A stretch of DNA of 14,254 nt from DUAL01 sp964478325 (GTDB lineage: Bacteria > Bacteroidota > Bacteroidia > Flavobacteriales > BACL11), in NCBI GenBank assembly GCA_964478325.1, contig CAYZIA010000035.1, positions 1 through 14,254 of the forward strand. The letters run 5' to 3'. A program made the position numbers and the translations under genes. Position 1 is the first letter of the stretch. Each line of letters begins with the position of its first letter. Of this stretch, positions 6,219 to 13,917 are shown in pieces. The notes under the pieces were generated by a model that saw only the letters and a list, made by a program, of their open reading frames with translations, had not been told where the DNA came from and did no database searches.

Positions 6219-7229
6219 ATGGAAAAATCTAAACTGGAATACATTTGGCTTGATGGATATACTCCTACTCAAAATATGAGAAGTAAAACAAAAGTTATGG
6301 AAGACTTTAGCGGAAAATTAAAAGACTGCCCTATTTGGGCTTTTGATGGTAGTTCAACAAAACAAGCAGAAGGCAATTCTTCTGATTGTTTGTTAAAACC
6401 AGTTGCTATTTTTCCTGACCCTGAAAGGGTGAATGGCTTCCTGGTTATGACAGAAGTTTTGAATGCAGATAGCTCGCCACATCAATCAAATGCAAGAGCA
6501 CAAATTGATGATGATGATAATGATTTTTGGTTTGGATTTGAGCAAGAATATTTTATAATGGATGTAGAAACACAACTTCCGCTCGGCTTTCCTGTGGGTG
6601 GATATCCAGGACCACAAGGATTATATTATTGCTCGGTTGGTGGGAAAAACACACACGGCAGAAGTTTGGTAGAAGAACATGCAGATATCTGTATAGATGC
6701 TGGTATTAATTTTGAAGGAATTAACCAAGAAGTAGCTTGTGGACAATGGGAATTTCAACTTTTTGCCAAGGGAGCTAAAAGAGCAGGAGATGAACTTTGG
6801 GTTGCACGTTATTTATTAGACAGATTAACGGAAGATTACAACTATTATATTGAGTACCACCCTAAACCAATAAAAGGAGACTGGAATGGCTCTGGAATGC
6901 ATGCTAATTTCTCAAATTCTACTTTGAGAGAATGCGGAAGTAAGGATACTTATGAGGAGATTTGTGAGGCGTTCCGATCTGTAACAAAAGAACATATAGA
7001 GGTGTATGGAGCAGATAACGACCAAAGATTAACAGGACTTCATGAAACAGCATCTATAAATGATTTTAGCTATGGTGTCTCTGATAGAGGTGCTTCTATA
7101 CGAATACCAATTATAACAGTTGAAAAAGGTTGGAAAGGTTGGCTAGAAGACAGAAGACCCGCATCTAATGCAGATCCTTACAAGATTGCTGCAAGAATTG
7201 TAAAAACAGTTAAATCAGCTAAAGTTTAA
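6219..7229 (+). CDS. glnA: Glutamine synthetase, GSII (eukaryote-like) family
   Basis: Makes glutamine from glutamate, ammonia and ATP in the cytoplasm, the main entry of ammonium into metabolism. The 336-residue length matches GSII enzymes, rather than bacterial GSI (about 470) or GSIII (about 700). An N-terminal beta-grasp domain (about 1-95, with IWLDGYTP and PIWAFDGSST) leads into the catalytic domain. There the metal and substrate residues are visible: FGFEQEYF (105-112), GINQEVACGQWEFQ (167-180), NGSGMHANFS (223-232), GLHETASINDFSYG (273-286) and RRPASNADPY (312-321). GSI-type adenylylation is not expected in this family. It is divergent from the OmpA-family gene across a 199-nt region, and I find no full TTG/TAnnTTTG pair in front of it. 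It is convergent with the antiporter gene, with 42 nt between stops. Confidence 0.95.
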   Translation: MEKSKLEYIWLDGYTPTQNMRSKTKVMEDFSGKLKDCPIWAFDGSSTKQAEGNSSDCLLKPVAIFPDPERVNGFLVMTEVLNADSSPHQSNARAQIDDDDNDFWFGFEQEYFIMDVETQLPLGFPVGGYPGPQGLYYCSVGGKNTHGRSLVEEHADICIDAGINFEGINQEVACGQWEFQLFAKGAKRAGDELWVARYLLDRLTEDYNYYIEYHPKPIKGDWNGSGMHANFSNSTLRECGSKDTYEEICEAFRSVTKEHIEVYGADNDQRLTGLHETASINDFSYGVSDRGASIRIPIITVEKGWKGWLEDRRPASNADPYKIAARIVKTVKSAKV

Positions 7230-7271
7230 AATTAGTATCTTAAATTAAAAGCAGTTCTAACGTACCTTCCT

Positions 7272-8240
7272 TTATCCCATTTTAAAAGAAACAGTGTAAA
7301 TTATATATGCAATATAAACAACTAAAAAGATAATTCCTTCTCTTCTTGAAAGTTTATTCTTAGAAAATAGATAAATAAACAACCCTAGAAGAATTGTTAT
7401 GCCCATCATTAATAGATAATCTGTTTTAAATAATTGATCGTCTACCAAAGAAATATCTTTTATAAGTGCTGTAAGACCAAGAACAGCTAGAATATTAAAA
7501 ATATTAGATCCTATAAGATTACCAACTGCTAAACTTGCCTCTTTTTTTAGAGCTGCTATTACGGTAGTGGCAAGTTCTGGAATACTAGTCCCAATGGCGA
7601 TCACTGTTACTGCGATTACCCTATTGGAAACGTTAAACATTCTTGCTAAAACAACTGCCCCATCTATAAAATAATCTGCCCCAAATTTCAATAAAATAAT
7701 TCCAATAATTATAAAAGAAATGCTTTTATAAATTGGGAATTGGTTTTCTACTGATAATAATTCATCCTTACCTATACCTATTTGTAAATTTTCTTGACGA
7801 GATTGTCTAATAAGCAAAGTTGAAAAAATTACAAGTGAAATTACAAAAGTAACCCCTATCCAAAATGAAATTCCATTACAGAAATATAATATGATACCAA
7901 AAAAAATAGAAGATAAAAGAAGAAAAGGATAACTAATTCTTTTTGTTTGCAAAGAAATATTCATCCGAAACAAAACTGCAGCTAGTCCCAAAACCAAAGC
8001 GATATTAGCAATGTTAGAACCAATTACATTCCCAAGAGTAATATCAGTATGCCCTTTAAGAGCAGCCTCTAAACTTACCAAAAGTTCTGGTGCAGAAGTA
8101 GCAAAAGACACTATCGTTATACCAAGAACTAGAGTTGAAATTCTTAATCTTAAAGCTAAAGAAACAGATCCCTTTACTAAAAATTCTCCTCCTAAATAAA
8201 GCAATAATAACCCAAAAAGAAAAAAGATTGTTGGCATCAT
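7272..8240 (-). CDS. Calcium/sodium antiporter, CaCA family (YrbG-like)
   Basis: An inner-membrane cation exchanger of 322 residues with about ten hydrophobic segments. The two alpha-repeats that form the ion path are clear and inverted with respect to each other. Repeat one has FATSAPELLVSL (46-57) and GNVIGSNIANIALVLGL (70-86); repeat two has IGTSIPELATTV (216-227) and GNLIGSNIFNILAVLGL (240-256). The paired acidic residues E52 and E222 and the GSN motifs are those expected to bind Ca2+/Na+. A polar loop (about 145-170) joins the halves. The ion specificity (Ca2+/Na+ rather than K+ or H+) is assumed from the family. Its ATG at 8240 overlaps the tatA stop by one base (TAATG), so the two are translationally coupled. 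MM at the start leaves a one-codon ambiguity. Confidence 0.92.
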   Translation of the reverse strand: MMPTIFFLFGLLLLYLGGEFLVKGSVSLALRLRISTLVLGITIVSFATSAPELLVSLEAALKGHTDITLGNVIGSNIANIALVLGLAAVLFRMNISLQTKRISYPFLLLSSIFFGIILYFCNGISFWIGVTFVISLVIFSTLLIRQSRQENLQIGIGKDELLSVENQFPIYKSISFIIIGIILLKFGADYFIDGAVVLARMFNVSNRVIAVTVIAIGTSIPELATTVIAALKKEASLAVGNLIGSNIFNILAVLGLTALIKDISLVDDQLFKTDYLLMMGITILLGLFIYLFSKNKLSRREGIIFLVVYIAYIIYTVSFKMG

Positions 8241-8440
8241 TATTTATCTAAATCAAGATCGTCTTTTAATTTATTTGAACTATCACGAATATCTTTTTTA
8301 ATCTCATTTGAAGCATCTTTTAATTCTCGCATGGCTTTACCGAGTCCTCTTGCTAATTCAGGAATCTTATTAGCTCCAAAAAACAAAACCACAAAAAGTA
8401 GTATGATAAAAATTTCTGGACCTCCTATAAATAATAACAT
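8240..8440 (-). CDS. tatA: Twin-arginine translocase subunit TatA/E family
   Basis: Pore-forming subunit of the Tat pathway, which exports folded proteins with twin-arginine signal peptides. The 66-residue protein begins MLLFIGGPEIFIILL. It has a short transmembrane helix (about 8-22), the FFGANKIPELARGLGKAM hinge and amphipathic helix (about 22-40), and a charged tail (KKDIRDSSNKLKDDLD). The FG hinge and the PEL-x-R-x-L-G pattern are diagnostic for TatA/TatB/TatE; the short length and GA-N-K-[IL]-P favour TatA. The ATG at 8440 is chosen, because the one at 8467 would lie in the loop of the terminator after secDF and add MRGLFYFCF before the conserved start. It is coupled to the antiporter by a TAATG overlap. 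No tatC is in the window. Confidence 0.93.
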   Translation of the reverse strand: MLLFIGGPEIFIILLFVVLFFGANKIPELARGLGKAMRELKDASNEIKKDIRDSSNKLKDDLDLDK

Positions 8441-8444
8441 AAAG

Positions 8445-8452
8445 CAAAAATA
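8445..8452 (-). promoter_or_regulatory. Possible -7 element just ahead of tatA
   Basis: Minus-strand TATTTTTG is a full match to TAnnTTTG, the Bacteroidota -7 consensus, and lies four bases before the tatA ATG. It directly follows the secDF terminator and partly uses its T-run. No TTG lies at 17-23 nt upstream (the nearest is at 12 nt). If active it would give a leaderless or nearly leaderless tatA mRNA; it may equally be chance in a T-rich tract. Confidence 0.25.
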
Positions 8453-8481
8453 AAAAAGCCCTCTCAATGAAAGGGCTTTTT
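8453..8481 (-). terminator. Intrinsic terminator after secDF (potentially bidirectional)
   Basis: A ten-pair perfect stem (8453-8462 with 8472-8481) with a GCCC/GGGC core flanked by A and T runs and a 9-nt loop. On the minus strand it lies 20 bases after the secDF stop and continues into T6. The A/T flanks make it symmetrical, but no plus-strand gene ends here. It ends 12 bases before the tatA start. Confidence 0.8.
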
Positions 8482-8500
8482 CTTTAAAATAAATAATTTT

Positions 8501-11500
8501 TTATTCTTTAACCTTTTCTCTTTTAAGCGTATCCAACATAATAGGAGAAGCTACAAATAAAGAGGAATAAGTACCAACTAGAACTCCTACCATCAAAGCA
8601 AACATAAATCCTCTAATTACTTCACCACCAAAAATAAAGATTACAAGAAGTACAAAAAAAGTAGTCATGGAAGTATTAATTGTTCTACTAAGCGTACTAT
8701 TGAGTGCATTATTCATAACCATTTCAACTTCTCGTTTTTTGTGCATTCCCATATATTCTCTTACTCTATCAAAGACTACAACTGTATCATTAAGTGAATA
8801 ACCAATAATAGTCAAGATTGCCGCGATAAATGCTTGATCAATTTCTAAAGAAAAAGGCATAATACCATAGAAAACAGAAAAAATAGAAAGTACAATAAGA
8901 ACATCGTGAAATACTGCCGCAACAGCACCCAGTGAGAATTGCCATTTTCTAAATCTAATTAAGATATACAAGAAGATAATAAGTAAGGAGAAAAAGACAG
9001 ACCAAACAGCTGCATTCTTAATATCATCTGCAATGGTTGGTCCTACTTTTTGAGAACTCATCACTTCATAGCTCATCGCCATTTTAGTAAGTCCTTCATT
9101 GAGCTTTGTCTCTACTTCCTCATCTGCATTAATAGAATTCTCATCAATCATAAATTTAGTAGTAATTTTTACTTGATTATCATCTCCAAAAGTTTTTACT
9201 TGTGGAGCATATTTCAATCCATCATTATCTACAAATACTGTTGTTAGCTCAGCTCTTAATTTTTCATTATTTACACTATCATCAAAACGAACTACATAAG
9301 ATCGACCTCCCAAAAAATCTACACCATAATTCAATCCCTTAGTAGCTAAAGAACCAATACCCAAAAGAATAATTATAAACGAAAGAATATAAAATCTTTT
9401 TCTTTTCCCAAGAAAATCGATGGCAGTATTTTTGAATGCCCCATCAGTTAGTTTGGTTGAGAATTTTAATTCTTTATTTTTGTTTAATCTTCTAGAAATT
9501 ACAAGTCTAGTAATAAAGATAGCTGAAAACAAAGAAGTTAAGATACCTATAATAAGTGTAGTAGCAAATCCTTTAATTGGTCCGGTTCCAAAAGTATAAA
9601 GGATAATTCCTGTAAGTAATGTAGTAACATTGGCATCAATAATAGCAGTATAGGCATTATTATAACCATCTTTTATAGCTAAACGAATTCCTTTTCCTCC
9701 AGTTAATTCTTCCCGAATTCTCTCATAAATAAGCACATTAGCATCCACAGACATTCCAATTGTAAGTACAATACCAGCTATACCCGGAAGAGTAAGAACC
9801 GCTCCAATAGACGAAAGCACACCAAAGATGAAGAAGATATTGGCAAGCAGTGCGATATTAGAAACCAAACCAGCTCCTGAATAGTAGAAAATCATATACA
9901 ATAACACAATCATAAGGGCAATAATGAAAGATTTCAATCCTGCGTTAATTGCTTCTTCTCCGAGGGAAGGTCCAACAATGGCCTCCTCAATAATTCTAGC
10001 AGGAGCAGGCAATTTCCCTGACTTTAAAATATTAGCCAAGTCACTTGCTTCATTGATGGTAAAATTTCCAGTAATTTGAGATCGACCTCCTGAAATTTCA
10101 CTTTGAACCGTAGGGAAGGAATAGACAAATCCATCTAATACAATAGCTACACTTTTACCAATATTTTCGGCAGTTAAGCGCTTCCACTTTTTAGCACCTT
10201 CAGAATTCATAGTCATAGATACTTCTGGATTGGCATTAAATTGTCCAAAATCTTGTCTGGCATCTGTTACTACATCACCTTCTAAAGAAGCCTTTCCATC
10301 ACGTCCACTTACTTTTAAACCAACTAACTGCATAAATTTACCCTCTGAATCGTATGGTTTTACAGTATAAGCAAATTTTACATCTAATGGAAAGTTTTTC
10401 ATCACTTCAACATCCGATAAATATTTATTAAGTGTAGCCGTATCTTTTATAGCGCAATAACCAACAACAGGGCCTTCATTTGGTCTATTATCTTGATCTA
10501 TATTTGGATAAAGCACAGCATAAAACGGATTCTCTGCTGCAAATTCTTCAAAAGAAAGTTGAGAGTCTGTTGTGTCCGAAACTGCTGAATCTCCTTCTAA
10601 TTGGGTTAATAATGATAACTCAGATGTATCTTCTAAGATCTCAGAATCTTCCAAAGACTCTAAAATCTCCTCTACTTCTGTGATCGTATCAGTAAGTTCT
10701 AATTGCTCTCTTAAATATTTATTAGCATCTTCCAAACTTGGCAATAACTCTGCATATTCGTAAGTTTCCCAAAACTCTAATTTAGCTGTGGATTGCAACA
10801 ATTTTCTGGCTCTTTCTGGTTCTTTAATCCCAGGAAGTTCTACCAAGATTCTGCCAGAAGTTTCCAGCCTTTGAATATTTGGCTGAGTAACCCCAAATCT
10901 ATCAATACGAGAACGTAAAATATTAAATGATCTACTTATAGCATCTTCCACTTCTGCACGAATTACTTTTATTACATCAATATTTGTCGCGTTTATTTTT
11001 ATCTCATCACGCATTTGCGCCATAAACAATACGGCTAATCCATTATTTGGAGAAAGCTTTTCGTATTCCAGGGCGAAAAGAGTAACAAAATCCTGTTGAG
11101 AATTCCTTTGCCTTTCCTGAGAATTAGCAATAGCAATATTAAAAATCTCATCGTCACTATTGTTGGAAAGCACTTTAATTACATCAACAACAGATACCTC
11201 CAAAGTTACATTCATTCCTCCTTTAAGATCAAGCCCTAAATTGATTTCTCTTTCTTGACATTCTTTATAAGTATATTCTTTTGCCCAAATATCATACACC
11301 TTTTCGCTACTTATAGAATCTAAATAATATTTTTCCCTTTTTTCTTTTTCTACCTTNNNNNNNNNNAAGAATCATTTGTAGAATTTTGAAATTCTGAAAT
11401 TAGTATTTCTTTATTTTTTTCTATATAAGTATTAGTGTATTCTATTGCATCATCTTGTACCCCATCAGCAACCCAAGTAAAAGATAGCTGATACAAACAA

Positions 11501-11550
11501 ACTATAGCGAAGACAATGGAGAATACTTTTATTGCATTTCTGTTTTGCAT
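8501..11550 (-). CDS. secDF: Protein translocase subunit SecDF (fused SecD-SecF), interrupted by an assembly gap
   Basis: A proton-driven helper of the SecYEG translocon that pulls exported proteins across the inner membrane. The piece from 11550 has an N-terminal helix (residues 10-27) and 61 readable residues before the N-run. The piece from 11356 adds about 950 more, so roughly 1010 residues plus the gap, normal for Bacteroidota SecDF. Landmarks on the minus strand are LGLDLKGG near 11221-11242 (SecD D1), P1 domain motifs such as RFGVTQPNIQR, SVDANVLIYERIREEL near 9715-9755 (SecD D4), GVDFLGGRSYVVRF near 9300 (SecF start) and GYSLNDTVVVFDRVREYM near 8750-8800 (SecF D5/D6). An acidic low-complexity insertion sits at about 10530-10750. 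The two pieces are out of frame as assembled, most simply because the N count is nominal. A canonical promoter precedes it and a terminator follows. Confidence 0.93.
11357..11366. other. Ten-N assembly gap inside secDF
   Basis: Ten N bases interrupt the SecDF N-terminal region. Codon first positions are 11550-3n upstream and 11299+3n downstream; these differ by 251 bases, which is not a multiple of three. The true gap must therefore be 3k+2 bases if the gene is intact, so 10 is a placeholder or the contigs were joined with slight error. Confidence 0.97.
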
Positions 11551-11589
11551 TATTCTTTTATTTTGTTTTTATCTGAAATTTTCGAGCCG

Positions 11590-11620
11590 CAAATATAGAA
11601 TTTCATTCTTACATAAACAA
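11590..11620 (-). promoter_or_regulatory. Bacteroidota-type promoter of secDF
   Basis: On the minus strand TTG (11618-11620), a 20-nt spacer and TATATTTG (11590-11597) match the -33 TTG and -7 TAnnTTTG consensus of the Bacteroidota primary sigma factor without mismatch. The -7 box lies 39 bases before the secDF ATG, giving a leader of about 35 bases with no Shine-Dalgarno sequence. This is the best promoter in the window. Confidence 0.7.
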
Positions 11621-11733
11621 TAAAATAAAGAAGCATTTAGTTTGAAGATATTTGAACACATAAGATTATTTTTTTTGAATATAAATTTTTTAATTTTAAT
11701 TCTATTTATTTGTAAAAGTTTTATTTTAAAAAT

Positions 11734-13917
11734 ATGAAAAAATCTTATTTGATTTTTATACTTATTTCTTTTTCTTCTGATCTTGCTTTTTCACAAATAA
11801 ATTTCAGCAGAGACACATCCCTACAGGTTATTGAGAATACAAATAGATTCAATCATGCATGGGTAGGAGGAGTTAATGCTATCCAGCTATCAGAAGTTGA
11901 TTTAAATTTAGATGGAACTAATGATCTTATTTTATTTGATAGAACAGGAAATAAAGTTTCTCCTTTTTTGGATGTAAATGGTCAATATATTTTTGCTCCA
12001 GAATATCGTTCTGCATTTTCAAATCATCTGCACGATTGGGTAATTCTTGCAGATTATAATTGTGATGGGAAAAAAGATATTTTTACTTATTCTTCTGGAG
12101 GAATTGCGGTTCTCGAAAACAACTCTACTTCTACTCTTTCATTTAATATGATTACCTCTCTTTTACTTTCCGATTATGGAACAACTAATATCAATTTATA
12201 TGTAAGTTCAGTTGATATTCCAGCCATATCGGATATTGATAATGATGGAGATCTAGACATTCTGACTTTTTCAATACTTGGTGGTTTTGTGGAGTATCAC
12301 AGAAATATGGCTATGGAATTAACTGGTAGTTGCGATACTTTAGCTTTCAGATATGAGGAATCTTGTTGGGGAAATTTCTTTGAAGGATTAAATACTTATC
12401 TGATAAACTGTACTGCATGCTCTCCTGATAGTTGTAGCCCAGCGTATACTTCAACTGCTAATAGTAAACAAAAACACGCTGGCTCTACATTACTTGCAAT
12501 TGATGTAGATGATGATAATGATAAAGATTTAATTCTAGGAGATATTAGCTATAATAATCTAAATTTATTAATTAATGGTGGAGATAGTGTAAATGCAAAC
12601 ATCAGTTCAATCGATAGTATCTTTCCTGCCAATCACAATAACACCATAGGAGCCGATATTCATCTTTTTCCAGCAGCATTTTATTTGGATGTAACCCATG
12701 ATGGAATTAAAGATTTAGTTGTTACTACCAATAGCCAAGCAAACTCAGAAAATTTTGAAAGCGTTTGGCTTTATGCTAATAGTGGGACTAATTCTCTACC
12801 AGATCTCAATTTTGTAAGCAAATCTTTCTTACAAGAAGAAATGATCGACTTAGGAGAAGGAGCTTATCCTGTTTTTTTTGATTACAATAATGATAGTTTA
12901 TTGGATATTGTGGTAGGAAATTATGGTTATCATGATGTGGGAGGTAATGATATTTCTGGCCTGGCTCTTTTTGAAAATATTGGAACTAATAATCAACCAT
13001 CATATTCTTTAATTACACGGGATTTTGCAGGAATATCAAATCTTAATTTAAATATTAGTTTAAACATACCAGCACTGAATATCTATCCTACTTTTGGAGA
13101 TCTAAATGGCGATGGAAATAAAGATTTACTTGTAGGAGATGCAGATGGAATGTTGCATTATTTTACTAATAATGGAGGGGGAACATCTTCTTTCACTCTT
13201 GCTGTTGCAAATTTTGAGCAAATAGATGTTGGTTATTCTGCTACTCCTCAATTAGTTGATGTTAACCGAGATGGATTGCTTGATTTATTAATAGGAGATA
13301 AAACAGGGCAAATAAGTTATTTTCCAAACAATGGAAGTAATACTATCGCTGTTTTTGATAGTGTTATTTCCAATTTTGGTGGAATTGATGTTGATTCTAA
13401 CTTTACAAGTGCGGGTTATAGTACACCACATTTAGTTGATATTGATGGAGAATACCATTTATATATTGGTTCATTTACCGGATCAATTTATCATTACAAT
13501 AATATTGATGGTAATTTAGGTGGTAATTTTAATTTGATAAATAATATAGAACAAAATATTTTGGAAGGTGCAAAAACTGCTTTATGCATTAGAGATATAA
13601 ATAGCGATCAAGTTCCAGATATGATTATTGGTAATTATTGTGGAGGATTGAGTTATTTTAGAGGGGATACACTTACTACTCATCTGAATAATTTCATTGA
13701 AGATAAGCAACTCTTGCTTTATCCTAATCCTACAAATAAGAATCTGTTTCTTCAGACAAAAGTAAATGGAGAAATACAAATACATAACATATTAGGAGAA
13801 ATGCTTTTCGTAGAAGAAAAAACAAAACAAAATCATAGAATTGATATAAGTGAATTACCTGCTGGAATTTACATTATTAAATTAGAGAATTTGACAAGCA
13901 AATTTGTTAAGGAGTAA
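11734..13917 (+). CDS. Secreted FG-GAP/VCBS-repeat protein with T9SS type A C-terminal sorting domain
   Basis: A 727-residue exported protein of unknown substrate. Residues 1-20 form a signal peptide (ending AFS-QINFS). About ten calcium-loop repeats of the form D-x-[DN]-x-D-G-x-x-D-[IL] begin at residues 56, 107, 167, 257, 319, 383, 456, 509, 569 and 621. Clear examples are DIDNDGDLD and DLNGDGNKD; those at 569 and 621 are degenerate. These are FG-GAP/VCBS repeats that build integrin-like beta-propellers, often adhesive or ligand-binding. Four or five Cys lie in 200-233. Residues 660-727 (LLLYPNPT, then IHNILGEML, ELPAGIYIIKLEN and a final VKE) form a T9SS type A sorting domain, normally cleaved as the protein reaches the surface or medium. 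An AT-rich leader precedes it with no full promoter match. Its 3' end overlaps the neighbouring cytochrome gene by 11 bases. Confidence 0.92.
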   Translation: MKKSYLIFILISFSSDLAFSQINFSRDTSLQVIENTNRFNHAWVGGVNAIQLSEVDLNLDGTNDLILFDRTGNKVSPFLDVNGQYIFAPEYRSAFSNHLHDWVILADYNCDGKKDIFTYSSGGIAVLENNSTSTLSFNMITSLLLSDYGTTNINLYVSSVDIPAISDIDNDGDLDILTFSILGGFVEYHRNMAMELTGSCDTLAFRYEESCWGNFFEGLNTYLINCTACSPDSCSPAYTSTANSKQKHAGSTLLAIDVDDDNDKDLILGDISYNNLNLLINGGDSVNANISSIDSIFPANHNNTIGADIHLFPAAFYLDVTHDGIKDLVVTTNSQANSENFESVWLYANSGTNSLPDLNFVSKSFLQEEMIDLGEGAYPVFFDYNNDSLLDIVVGNYGYHDVGGNDISGLALFENIGTNNQPSYSLITRDFAGISNLNLNISLNIPALNIYPTFGDLNGDGNKDLLVGDADGMLHYFTNNGGGTSSFTLAVANFEQIDVGYSATPQLVDVNRDGLLDLLIGDKTGQISYFPNNGSNTIAVFDSVISNFGGIDVDSNFTSAGYSTPHLVDIDGEYHLYIGSFTGSIYHYNNIDGNLGGNFNLINNIEQNILEGAKTALCIRDINSDQVPDMIIGNYCGGLSYFRGDTLTTHLNNFIEDKQLLLYPNPTNKNLFLQTKVNGEIQIHNILGEMLFVEEKTKQNHRIDISELPAGIYIIKLENLTSKFVKE

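Noticed and set aside
7230..7271. Search for a terminator between glnA and the antiporter
   Set aside because: Only weak A/T complementarity; no stem with a G/C core followed by a T-run.
8441..8467. Upstream tatA start at 8467
   Set aside because: It lies in the terminator loop after secDF, and TatA proteins begin close to the transmembrane helix as with the ATG at 8440.
10480..10763. Plus-strand open frames opposite the acidic SecD insertion
   Set aside because: They are antisense to a secure gene in a low-complexity Glu/Ser-rich stretch, which readily gives open frames on the other strand; no family or context supports them.
11297..11299. GTG at 11299 as the true secDF start
   Set aside because: Open coding continues upstream to the N gap, and the conserved N-terminal helix lies beyond it in the 11550 piece; GTG encodes an internal Val.
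11640..11733. Promoter in front of the FG-GAP gene
   Set aside because: Only one-mismatch -7 matches (such as TTTATTTG) with the nearest TTG at a wrong distance (27 nt); not good enough to list.
13582..13785. Minus-strand 67-residue open frame inside the FG-GAP gene
   Set aside because: It is antisense to the final repeat and T9SS domain; its Ile/Tyr/Cys-rich composition looks like a chance shadow.
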